A stretch of 64,000 nucleotides of DNA, taken from contig JACGCN010000014.1 of NCBI GenBank assembly GCA_014905825.1, forward strand, positions 186,001-250,000, given 5' to 3'. The notes beneath the pieces were generated by a model. The model saw only the letters and a program-made list of their open reading frames with translations. It had not been told where the DNA came from and made no database searches. Of this stretch, positions 56,101 to 64,000 are shown piece after piece. This DNA comes from Lyophyllum atratum. Lineage: Eukaryota > Basidiomycota > Agaricomycetes > Agaricales > Lyophyllaceae. Position 1 is the stretch's first letter; each line of letters opens with the position of its first letter. Position numbers and translations under genes: made by a program.

Positions 56101-57761
56101 TGTACCTCGCGGATTTCGACTACGACATCACATACATCCGTGGGGAGGATAACACTGCTGCTGATGCCCTCTCCCGCATGCCGGATGACATACCGAGTCC
56201 GATGCTGGCCGCTTGTGCACTAGCCTACACCAGATCACCCCCCCACTCCCTCACTGCAGCATCCACCCTCGAAATCTCCGCTGACGACACCCTGCGTAAG
56301 GAGATCATCGCCGGCTACGAGGATGACAAGTTCGCAAAACAACTTGAGAAAGACATCATAGCTGGTAGCATAACGGGGGCACGGAAGGAGAACGAACTTC
56401 TTTATGTCGGGAACCGCCTGCTCATCCCAAGTATCCCACGTGTTCGCGAACTCTTCTACCATCTTGCGCACGATACCCTCGGCCACTTCGGCTTTGACAA
56501 GAGCTACGAAGCCCTGCGGGACTCTTACTACTGGCCGCACATGCGCCGTGACCTGGAACAGGCGTACATTCCCTCCTGCTCTCCATGCCAGCGGAACAAA
56601 AGCCGGACGTCGAAGCCGACAGGCCCACTACACCCATTACCCGTGCCAGACGCCCGTTTCGACGTGGTAGCGCTCGATTTCATTGGGCCTCTGCCAGAGG
56701 AGGATGGAAAAGACACCATTCTTACCATGACCGACCTACTTGGAGCGGAGATCCGCTTTGCCCCAGTCCACTCCACAGCCACTGCCGCCGACATCGCCGT
56801 CGTTCTCTTCAACGAATGGTACTGTGAGAATGGCCTGATGCGCCAAATCATCTCGGACCGAGATGCACTGTTTACCTCTGAATTATGGGCTGCCCTTCAC
56901 AAACTTACAGGGGTCAAGCTCAAAATGTCCACGTCATATCACCCGGAGACGGACGGAGCCAGCGAGCGTACCAACAAAACCCTCAATCAAGCCATCCGCT
57001 ATCATGTGGACAACAACCAGAAAGGCTGGCTCGCGAAGCTCCCGCGTATACGATTTGCTGTGATGAACACTATCAACGCTTCCACCGGATTTTCCCCATT
57101 TCAATTGAAAACCGGACGTTCACCCCGCCTCATTCCCCCACTTGTTCCTGCGCCTGCCGATTCCACACCCGCTGAAGTTGACGCTCGAGAGATTATTGCC
57201 CGCCTCGAGCTCGATGTGAAGGAAGCACAGGATAACCTGCTCGCTGCCAAGATTCGCCAGGCGTACCACGCGAATGAACACCGCGCACCGGAGAAGGTTT
57301 ACAAGGAAGGCGATCTGGTCATGTTGTCCACCGAGAACCGGCGACGGAACTACAAGCGGAAAGGCAAGAAACGTGTTGCGAAATTCATGCCGCGTAGCGA
57401 TGGACCGTACACAGTCATCAAAGCCTTCCCCGAGAAATCGGAATATACCCTCCGCCTGCCCAATAACCCTAACACCTTCCCCGGATTCCACGCGAGCCTA
57501 CTGAAATCTTTCATTCCGAACGACCTCACCCTCTTCCCTGACCGTGAATTCACTCGCCCGGGCGCTATCGTGACCGAGGATGGCATCGAGGAGAACTTCA
57601 TTGACAAAATCGTCGATGCACGACGCCGCGGCCGTGGCGCGCAATACCTTGTGCGATGGGTTGGATACGACGTCGATCACGACGAATGGCTCGCTGGGAA
57701 GCTGATGGAAGATACTGAAGCCCTCGACATCTGGGAAGCCGAGAACGGTGCGATTGTTTAA
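53163..57761 (+). CDS. Gag-Pol polyprotein of the chromovirus
   Basis: 1532 codons without interruption. Order of parts: Gag (residues 1 to ~250); a CX2CX6HX4C zinc knuckle at ~254-272 (CTRCRLFYTDHRSPNC); an aspartic protease site at ~362 reading LLDIGCPSIVIS (DIG instead of DSG/DTG); reverse transcriptase ~550-800 with the YLDD box at ~736; RNase H from ~888 (FVTTDASDRRTGAVLSFG); integrase with an HHCC zinc domain at ~1100-1142 and the acidic triad in LDFIGPLP, ISDRDALF and ASERTNKT; and a C-terminal chromodomain at ~1478-1528 (YLVRWVGYDVDHDEW). RT-RNaseH-IN order and the chromodomain place it in the chromoviruses. The frame is also open upstream of the first ATG back to 52903, with Gag-like composition, so the true start is uncertain. 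Confidence 0.93.
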   Translation: MTSLGSQPLASVLVTKLKECPTLTAGRIDPLVHQSWALACKRYQKHAGKTPAEIVSFVADAMLEPRLISWYQAGQARIDRMSLDVYLSELAELVLEKNWAHKIRDTIISSKQHSRPFMDWKIEVENLNAILKTSSPTHALTDEGLKVQLESNLNKELKTSLLNEPILTVTLAPWSTEVKERDDRLRAEDARTVRLIEAAAAARSSKRTEKRDLLSRLSDPPRTTKTSSSDGGNGPRRNLPKLLDAEKALLNAHDGCTRCRLFYTDHRSPNCPMTVANTWPDAATYVTLTEAAALAAKPRSSSSAAPRLAAAAAIASHSETVVEYRDDETDSYISPTAFTIPHLVAPLEAFGPNVSDFPLRVPGLLDIGCPSIVISASLSDELGLRRHRLPPGEDNLSSLSESPLTCTEYVKLELSCGQGAWTSGVFRAKVNEGLPVPIILGMPFISACHLLIDAEARTVIDKRVGYDILNQPPIPARTWAPDRVVPPPTPKKPRVPPLKTLETASEPALAGYLLPGPVMAAVRERIETISAAEILKVKDAEMKQRYADRFPLRLPDTTDNLPDHIYHRIRLKDPNKATKGAGYSAPKKYHEPWKRLIDEHLAAGRIRPSSSEHASPAFCVPKYKNGTPDLTVPPRWVNDYRQLNANTVRDQYPLPRIDDILSACGRGKYFGVLDMTNSFFQTRVHPDDIHLTAVRTPWGLYEWVVMPMGGCNAPSTHQRRMEDALRDLIGKICHVYLDDIIIWSQTLEEHEANVAKVLDALRAANLACNAKKSLLFATEITFLGHRISSEGICADPFKVDRILNWPQPSTATNVRGFLGLTRYIAAFLPALAEHTSILTPLTSKDCDIEFPTWTAAHQAAFEAIKRLVTSTECLTVIDYDDPTKHVFVTTDASDRRTGAVLSFGETWETARPVAYDSYQLNAAEKNYPVHEKELLAIVKALKKWRTSLLGVHFDVFTDHRTLEYFQSQKEMSRRQMRWSMYLADFDYDITYIRGEDNTAADALSRMPDDIPSPMLAACALAYTRSPPHSLTAASTLEISADDTLRKEIIAGYEDDKFAKQLEKDIIAGSITGARKENELLYVGNRLLIPSIPRVRELFYHLAHDTLGHFGFDKSYEALRDSYYWPHMRRDLEQAYIPSCSPCQRNKSRTSKPTGPLHPLPVPDARFDVVALDFIGPLPEEDGKDTILTMTDLLGAEIRFAPVHSTATAADIAVVLFNEWYCENGLMRQIISDRDALFTSELWAALHKLTGVKLKMSTSYHPETDGASERTNKTLNQAIRYHVDNNQKGWLAKLPRIRFAVMNTINASTGFSPFQLKTGRSPRLIPPLVPAPADSTPAEVDAREIIARLELDVKEAQDNLLAAKIRQAYHANEHRAPEKVYKEGDLVMLSTENRRRNYKRKGKKRVAKFMPRSDGPYTVIKAFPEKSEYTLRLPNNPNTFPGFHASLLKSFIPNDLTLFPDREFTRPGAIVTEDGIEENFIDKIVDARRRGRGAQYLVRWVGYDVDHDEWLAGKLMEDTEALDIWEAENGAIV

Positions 57762-57778
57762 CGACTGTCAATTTTTTT

Positions 57779-57791
57779 GAGTGGGGAGGGG
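57779..57791 (+). promoter_or_regulatory. Polypurine tract
   Basis: GAGTGGGGAGGGG directly precedes the 3' LTR, the expected plus-strand primer for reverse transcription. Confidence 0.8.
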
Positions 57792-58129
57792 TGTAAGGCC
57801 GCCCCTCGCGCCCTTGCCCATACCAGCTTATTACCTCACCACACCGCTGCTTCTGCAGCGGTTATTACTCTTACATTACTCTTACCATACAGCTTCTTGT
57901 AGAATCCTTCCCCTTCCACCACGTTCTCTAGGTACATTGAATCCCCGCCTCACTATATCAACCTTTCCTTCCCCTTCGTTGCGCCCTTACTCTCTCCCGC
58001 TGCAACGAAGGTTAGTTATCATTTCATTTTACTCTTATTAATTACTTACTCTCTCCCGCTGCAACGAAGATAACATTGTCCTGTCTGACGTACCCATTAA
58101 GTGTTGGCGCCTCACCCGGCGCCCTTCCA
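57792..58129 (+). repeat. 3' LTR
   Basis: 338 bp, identical to the 5' LTR except at 58057 (C) and 58060 (T). Confidence 0.95.
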
Positions 58130-58134
58130 CAGCT
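58130..58134. repeat. Target-site duplication CAGCT, right
   Basis: Matches 52548-52552. Dropping one copy and the element rejoins the dehydrogenase exon in frame (S-Y-A-T-D-L). Confidence 0.9.
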
Positions 58135-58872
58135 ATGCTACTGATCTCAAGAAGTTCCATGGGTTCCCTGATTGCACCACATTGTGGAACCCGAACGCAG
58201 ATCCTGTCGGGGTCCCACAATACACAGGGCTGTCGCGGGGAGACCAGATTAGCTTAAACCTTGGGGTAGGGAGAGATGGCAAGTGGTGTCGACAGAAGTC
58301 GAACAACAAAGCTCCCCTGCTGCCTTTACAGGTATATCCTCTCGGCCGTACCATGAGAACTATGTAATACTCTGTTAACCTTTGGTCTTGCTAGGCACAT
58401 TCGTCTCCTGTCGATATCAAGTTCTACGAAACGCCCACTGCGCCCAATCTCAAATCGCTCCCTAAGGATTATATCGGCGATGCATTTGTGTCATTCTTCG
58501 GTTCGTTCAATCGGGATCCGCCCACTGGGTATGGTATAGTTCGGTATGTACCCATCTTTTTGAATACTACGTTATATGATCATCCTGATACCGGGTGATT
58601 CTGATAGGATATACATGCCCGTTGGAACTGCACCTACCAAGCAAAAGTATTCCTTCATCATTCAAGCGAAGGATCTAGCTTCGTGCCCAGGTACATGCAC
58701 CACTCCTGCCGGCTTGGCGTTTTCTGGTGGGAGGTTGTTTTTCAGCAGCGTCTTAACTGGGGAGGTATGTATTCAGTCATCCTCAACTATTTTTGTATGA
58801 TCTTAATCCTTGCCGCCAACTGCCCAGCTCGCTGTTATCGAAAGAAGTTCATTCACGACGAACCCAGCCTAA
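58134..58872 (+). pseudogene. PQQ-type sorbosone/glucose dehydrogenase, 3' part
   Basis: Continuation of the split gene: rest of exon 2 to 58331, then exons 58395-58543, 58608-58764 and 58828-58872 (TAA). It contributes LKKFHGFPDCTTLWNP, SPVDIKFYETPTAPN, GDAFVSFFGSFNRDPP and GLAFSGGRLFFSSVLTGE, which are C-terminal propeller motifs of the family. FHGFPDC, with its cysteine, and AFVSFFGSFNR are typical. All three introns keep phase. It has no promoter or start of its own apart from the adjacent 3' LTR, which could in principle drive a transcript. Confidence 0.8.
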
Positions 58873-59946
58873 CGCTCAAGCCGTCTCTACCTAAATCTGT
58901 ATGCAACGTTATCCCTAAATTGACGTTTTTGAGCAACCATGACAAGGGGGCTGGGGGCTAATCAGTCCCATCAAGCAGAAGCATCACAAGACGTTCGAGA
59001 ACCCCGCGCAAGAGTCTACTCAAATACATATATATTCAGTCAGCTCCCTTTGACAAAAAGCTCTAAAAAAGTCCGTTCTCCGCCCTCAGCCTCCATCGTC
59101 CAGTATTCGAGAGGGTGCGGGATCCGATGGCGTTGGGAATTCAGGCCTCCGCGATCGACGCACGTCCATATACATGCCATCCATTTGCCTTAGGCCCAAG
59201 GGAGTGCGATGCAACTAGGCTTGTTCAGCGGTATACGCCACCAGCAGGTTGGCATGGCAAATTTATTCGGAACGCATGCCGACTGACCACCAGGTTAAAT
59301 CGGATTCGGACGAAATTCTGATGCAATTTTCATGCACTTTGTAATTTCCTTGGCCCCGAGTTGCGTTGCCGTGACTTGATGAAACCAGACTCATCTGTTG
59401 CTGCCAATCTGACATCGCCTGCAAGTTGCAAGCACGACGCTTGAAGAAGGCCGGGCACTGTCGGTACGACGGCCAGAATCACGCTGAATCAAGCTACACA
59501 TGCTGCGGTAATTGAACTTGGTACGATAAATTGATGTCATGTTGGAGACTCATACTACTGAACATATGTCATCAAGATCATTTGAAGGAATAACGATTCT
59601 GTACCTGTTGAGATGCCGCAACACAACCTTGCTCTGCGCCTCTAATAAAACTCAGAAGAGCTGCGTATAAGCGAACCTTTGAAAGCCCCGAACCACACTC
59701 CTCGAAGGCAAGCGCCAACACCTGGCCGGGACGTAGCCGTCCGAAGCCATGTTTTAATTTATGGGGCAAACGCCGCATCATACGTGATCGTGATCACCCG
59801 GGTCATCCAATGATCCATCATGCGTATTACTTGAAACATCATAGATTTAGTGCCCCCATCTTTATATAATGCGACCTCCCAATTTCCAAACGCGCTTTTG
59901 ACAGGTTCTGACCCCCAGCGCTTCAGCGCCCCGTAGGCTCCCCACC
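58873..59946. other. Intergenic stretch, promoter at right end
   Basis: About 1.07 kb with no recognised exon. TATATAA at 59873-59879 lies about 70 bp before the next ATG. Confidence 0.35.
59873..59879 (+). promoter_or_regulatory. TATA box of the membrane-protein gene
   Basis: TATATAA lies 68-74 bp upstream of the ATG at 59947. Confidence 0.5.
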
Positions 59947-61180
59947 ATGGCAGCCAAGGATCCGTCGTACTCGCCCGTAGGAGTCACGGCCCAAGATCTG
60001 CAGGCGGAACGCGCTTGCTTCTACGGGACCCTCTTGGCCACCCTTGCATATGGTGAGTTATACATGGATCTCGCTATCTGTATCGTGATCGGACGGCCGT
60101 ACCTTCATCTGACAGCGTTTCTAAGGTGCTTTGTTGATGCTCTACGTTCAGCTTACTACAGTTCTTCTGGCGCGACCAAAACGCGGCTCAAGCTTTTGGG
60201 CTATCGTTGCCTATGCTTCGTTTTTATTCCCATTGGCAACGCTGGCTGTTGGCGCGATCTTCAAATTCAGCGAAATGTCATATATTGATAATAGAAATTA
60301 TCCCGGGGGCCCAAATGCGTTCTATCACAGGTATACATCGGACTACGTGAATGTCATTGGTCAAGTTAGGTGAATCAGTATCGATGGCTTCATTTTCAGG
60401 CAATTCTCATTGATGGATATGTAGCGCAACTTTGTTTCCGTGGTTCGCGGATATCTTGATGCTGTCTCGCTTACTGGTGGTATGGAATTATAAGTGGTGG
60501 ATCGCAGCATGTCCGGCCTTGCTTTATCTCGCGAAAATGGGTATGAATATCAGGCGCTTTCTCCAGGCCGCCTTTTATATCTAATTCTCTTTCTCTGTTG
60601 CTTCGTAGCGATTTCCATTCCCCTTCTCATCGTGCATATACGGCCATCCGACCTGACAAGTTCCGGAACTTATGGACTATCATACCATTCTCTCACAATG
60701 GCCTTCAACATCTACGTTACAGCTTTGATCTGCCTCCGACTTCACATGATGCGATCCAAACTGGAGGCTGTTGCAGGGAGACTACATGCTTCATTTTATA
60801 CGTCGACAATCACGATGTTCGTCGAGTCGGGCGGCTTCTTCACTCTGTGGATAATGGTCTACCTCATTCTGCGCAGTCGAGGAAGCTTAGTTCAAGACGT
60901 CTTTCTCTTACCCTACACATACACCCTGGTATGTAACCTGATCCCCAGCATTTGAACGATCTAATGCCGCTTTCAGGGAATCACTCGGATACTGGTGATC
61001 CTTCGCATGGCCCAAGACCGCGCCTGGTCTAAGGACCTTGTTGTAGCGACAGATCGCGGTGTTCTTGAATGGGAAATATCCTCGACCCATAGTGTTCCAC
61101 TGCACGACATCCCCTCGAGTTCCACCATGGCAACTTTCAATAACAAGTTGCTGCCGCGGAAGTTTCAAGGTGATCTGTAG
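59947..61180 (+). CDS. Seven-helix membrane protein of unknown function
   Basis: Five exons (59947-60052, 60126-60369, 60425-60540, 60609-60928, 60977-61180) give about 329 residues with all phases closing. Hydrophobic segments in order: FYGTLLATLAYGALLMLYVQ, WAIVAYASFLFPLATLAVGA, ATLFPWFADILMLSRLLVVW, WWIAACPALLYLAKMAISIP, SYHSLTMAFNIYVTALIC, TITMFVESGGFFTLWIMVYL and DVFLLPYTYTLGITRILVIL. That is seven helices, followed by a cytoplasmic tail (RAWSKDLVVATD, VPLHDIPSSSTM). The pattern FxxxxYGTLL...W.ADxLMLYRLxVVW...LTVALN...LRSxLxxVxG is seen in an expanded agaricomycete family of seven-TM proteins without assigned ligand. It resembles GPCR topology, but no known receptor class can be assigned. 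Confidence 0.8.
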
Positions 61181-61296
61181 ATCCCTCGTACCATATAAGT
61201 ACTTGTAATTGATAAATTATTGAACCTGTACAATATGATGTCCATCTGCACTGGATCATCTTTCGGACCGTTGTTTGTGCATGCTTGAAATCCAAG

Positions 61297-63374
61297 ATGA
61301 CAGCCTCGAGAAGTTCTTATGATGATCGCATTTCTTCCAGTTACTTCATGGACGATTTGCGAACAGAAACAGACCCCCATCCAGCGCTTCAGCGTCTTCG
61401 AGTGAGACTACAAAACATCCATGAAGCAATATCAAACTATCAACCTTCAGCCGCTAGACCGCCGATACTGGACTCATCCCTAGATATCGGAACAGATGCC
61501 AACGATGACGGGCAATGGTTACAGCAAGAGAATATACAAGGACAGAAAAAGCTCAGAGACTCCGTGAAGATCGATCTAGATGTGCTGGAAAAGGTTCGAT
61601 TCCCTTCACCCTACGCTACATTCTCCTCAAGTTCACTTCTCAAATTCTCCAGTAGTTTCTCAACGACCCTCAATCGGTCCACCTGCCACCGCTCTCTACG
61701 AATGCGCCATATCTCATTGCAGTCTGGAACGAAGTACTTTGCGCGCCGCCCCAAGTAGAAGCTGTCTTCAAATCCATGCCACTGGCTGGCCCATCGGCTG
61801 ATCCTCGGCAGCGCGGTGCTCAACGTGCACCGGCAGTCAAGGTTGATGTAGTAGCGGAAAACGGAAAGCGCTGGATACGAGTTAATACGTGAGTTGTCAT
61901 CAACTCTCTACATTCGATACTGACAAATGATTCAAGGGTGAAGAACTCGCGGATGCTGGCTGAATTTCGTGAAATCGATTCATACCTGACGGACTCGGAT
62001 GATTCATACGATGATCAGGAGGACGCGCGGCCGACCCTTGCGGCGACAGAGTTTGACAACTCTGTTCTACAGATGGGAAGATCTCTCGTGGCTGCCGCGA
62101 AGGCTAATCCCATAGAGGGCACGACAGAAATCCCCCAAGTAACACTCCGCTTAACCCGGTTGAATCCTTCGCCCGTCCAGGAGGCGGAAAATGATCCTCG
62201 AATAGCTCAAACACTACGACTGCTCCAGGAGATGGGCGTCAACGTCGAATTAGGAGAGCGTCAGGAAGCCGATTTGCCTCGTCTCTCACCTGCAAAACAA
62301 CCACTCTCGTCTTTTAGGCCCCCGGTCCTTCTTTGTCCCACCTCTCACGTAAACCTTGATCTTTCGGTGCTCATTGCTTTAATCTCGGACCTGACGCACG
62401 CCCCTCTGCCTACGACCGTAGACGAAGCTAATCGGCGATTCATCCCACCACAATCTTATCGTGATTGGAGACTGAAAAAGAATGACTTGTTAGGGAAGAA
62501 AAAGCGCAAATTGAAGGACCAATCTGCTCCCACATCCTCGGAGAGCATAGATTCTGATGCAGGTTCCGAAATCCCACACGATCTCGCGAAACATTCGCGA
62601 GCCTTGACCAATCAGTTACTCCAGGAAATGGGGAAAGGCTTATTGCAAGAGATGCATGACAAGGTTTCTACGCTTTCGCCAGGAACAGTAGTCAAATTCT
62701 GGACTACTCCTGAAGCCCGCGATCGTTGTCTTCGGATCATTGCCAAAATAGGTGGCGCGAGCGAGAAACGTCGGGCTCATGCTCTATTCTGGTCTGTGTC
62801 TACGCTATCGACGCAGGTCTTGTCGCCTCTAGAGGCAGAAAAACTTTACTGGCAAGATTCGCGCTACCCATCCAATTTCGTCGCACTATTCCCTATCCAC
62901 CTCTACCCATCATCTTCTAAACCTGATCAATCCCTAGTCCCAGAAGCGGACAGAGATCACCAACTGCCTCGTTTCTTCAGGGCCTTGGGAAAGACTTGTA
63001 AAGATATTCTAGCACAAGAGACTGTCCCACATCCTCGCGCACTTCCTGACGAGCTTGTTGCTGATGGTCGTGCCTCAGAGGCGGGAGAGATACAAAGAGC
63101 GATTGTCACGAAGGCTAATCCGCGTTTGACTGCTCATACGGTCCAGAGCTTACTATGGGGAGCAGAGCTAGGATGGACGACGTTGACAGCGAATAAAACC
63201 AGTATCAAGGCGATTCTGAGGGAGATGAAGCTCGCGAGAGTTTCTGGCAGACTTGACGGGCTTGCTGAAGAGGATGGTGCTATGGAGGAGGCCCAAAGCG
63301 AGAGTTATCAAGCAGCGATTTGGATCGTTGACCCCCGTAGCCTAGCAGAAGGCATGTCTAGCCAGTCGGGGTGA
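61297..63374 (+). CDS. DUF1308 protein, C7orf25/UPF0415-like
   Basis: Three exons (61297-61593, 61656-61888, 61937-63374) give about 655 residues in phase. The N-terminal half is helical (LQRLRVRLQNIHEAISNYQ, KLRDSVKIDLDVLEKFLNDP). The centre has VDVVAENGKRWIRVNTVKNS and then RPPVLLCPTSHVNLDLSVLIALISDLTHAP, matching the order W-I/V-K-V ... NLDxxxLIAxVSxLT expected of DUF1308 proteins such as human C7orf25. A basic stretch GKKKRKLKDQ may be a nuclear signal. The C-terminus carries helical segments (HALFWSVSTLSTQVLSPLEAEKLYW, TAHTVQSLLWGAELGWTTLT). Molecular function is not known; a PIN-like nuclease fold for the C-terminal part has been considered plausible, but nothing here proves it. The start is the first ATG in frame (61297). 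Confidence 0.7.
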
Positions 63375-64000
63375 ACCTCTACGCCGTCTGGACTGGTCTG
63401 GCCCCTACCCTAGTAGCTACACTGGTCCGATGTCTAGTTCATTCGGCCCTTCGCCCATCTCTCCGTATGTCTGAGCGTACTCCATCATCACCGCTGTACG
63501 GATTCACTCTGCAGTCGGTTCTGCACCATATTTGACAAGTGCATTTGTGGCTCCCAACGTTAATGGCACCACTTGAAATCCATACACTCTGTATATGACT
63601 AATAAAGAGATATACACAATTTGGATACAGATGCTTCGAAAGCACTTTCTCAATTCCACTTTCGTCTTCAAGACTCCCCAGCGGAGTTCTTGAGGCTGAT
63701 TGTTGTGGCGCGATGCTCAAGGATACGGCGATTCACTCCGGCAACAGTGCCCTTGGAAGCCGACATGATTTGGACGGAGCTAGACATTCTGATCATAAGA
63801 GTGGTTTGAGAAGTCAGGGTTGGGGTGCTGGTGATTACTATAGTTGTAAGCCGTTCTACGGTCGAATCGTTAACTTAGAGAATGGATATATACTTCTAGG
63901 GTGACTGTGTGATCCCCGCAACTGGACGGGGAGGGCGGAATGGTCGGCCGGTTGACGAAGACGATTAAATAATTCACCGTGTGGACGTCGACGTCATGCT
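63375..64000. other. 3' flank and right edge, no gene recognised
   Basis: An AATAAA signal at 63600-63605 is a likely polyadenylation signal for the DUF1308 gene. The remaining ~400 bp have only short frames. Confidence 0.4.

Larger units (their letters stand above)
52553..58129 (+). mobile_element. Complete Ty3/gypsy chromovirus-type LTR retrotransposon
   Basis: A 5577-bp element bounded by 338-bp LTRs (TGTAAGG...CTTCCA) and a 5-bp CAGCT target duplication. It holds one long gag-pol frame (53163-57761) and a purine-rich tract before the 3' LTR. The LTRs differ at two positions only (52818/58057 and 52821/58060), so the insertion is young. It sits inside an exon of a secreted quinoprotein dehydrogenase gene in the same orientation. 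The coding potential looks intact, so the element could be active. Confidence 0.95.

Noticed and set aside
1..64000. Secondary-metabolite or toxin gene cluster
   Set aside because: The genes are unrelated housekeeping or accessory types on both strands. There is no synthase, P450 set or cluster regulator.

Overview
The window comes from the nuclear genome of a filamentous basidiomycete, most likely an agaricomycete. The evidence is many short introns of about 50-60 nt in almost every gene, a basidiomycete-style F-box protein, a fungal SET1, DUF4246 proteins, a seven-helix membrane protein of agaricomycete type, and a Ty3/gypsy chromovirus with a C-terminal chromodomain. I saw no operons, CRISPR arrays, rRNA or convincing tRNA. 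Exon borders were set by hand from GT/GC...AG signals, reading phase and protein continuity.

Layout. 1-2370 (minus): the 5' end of an IRE1-like unfolded-protein-response sensor running off the left edge, then a second, frameshifted copy of its luminal domain in tandem. 3496-4432: a 5'-truncated, frameshifted TPR relic. 5212-7104: F-box protein. 7848-9694: JIP5/WDR55-like ribosome-biogenesis WD protein. 10919-13198: 13-exon ALDH7-type aldehyde dehydrogenase with an 11-nt microexon. 13666-14883: unknown coiled-coil protein. 14884-20169: gene-poor stretch. 20170-25856 (minus): complete SET1/COMPASS H3K4 methyltransferase of about 1743 residues, with long proline-rich disordered segments. 26021-29035: a locally amplified repeat family that I do not recognise, carrying a recurrent hairpin motif. 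29860-30837 (minus): unknown proline/serine-rich protein. 33119-38317: 20-exon WDR7/rabconnectin-3beta-like protein. 39206-40961: alpha/beta hydrolase. 41202-45746 (minus): tandem pair of DUF4246 genes, the second with a one-base frameshift. 46680-47298: inverted repeat with ~165-bp arms. 47484-49646: single-pass membrane protein. 51646-58872: PQQ-type sugar (sorbosone/glucose) dehydrogenase gene split by a complete 5.6-kb chromovirus with two 338-bp LTRs and a 5-bp target duplication. 59947-61180: seven-helix membrane protein. 61297-63374: DUF1308 (C7orf25-like) protein.

The genes do not form one pathway. Most are single housekeeping genes: chromatin (SET1), ribosome assembly (JIP5), vesicle acidification (WDR7), aldehyde detoxification (ALDH7) and ER stress (IRE1). 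Between them lie accessory segments with duplication, decay and transposition. The observations most worth following are the IRE1 luminal-domain duplication, the unknown 26-29 kb repeat family, the recent retrotransposon hit in the quinoprotein gene, the unusual priming site and gag start of that element, and the diverged DUF4246 pair.
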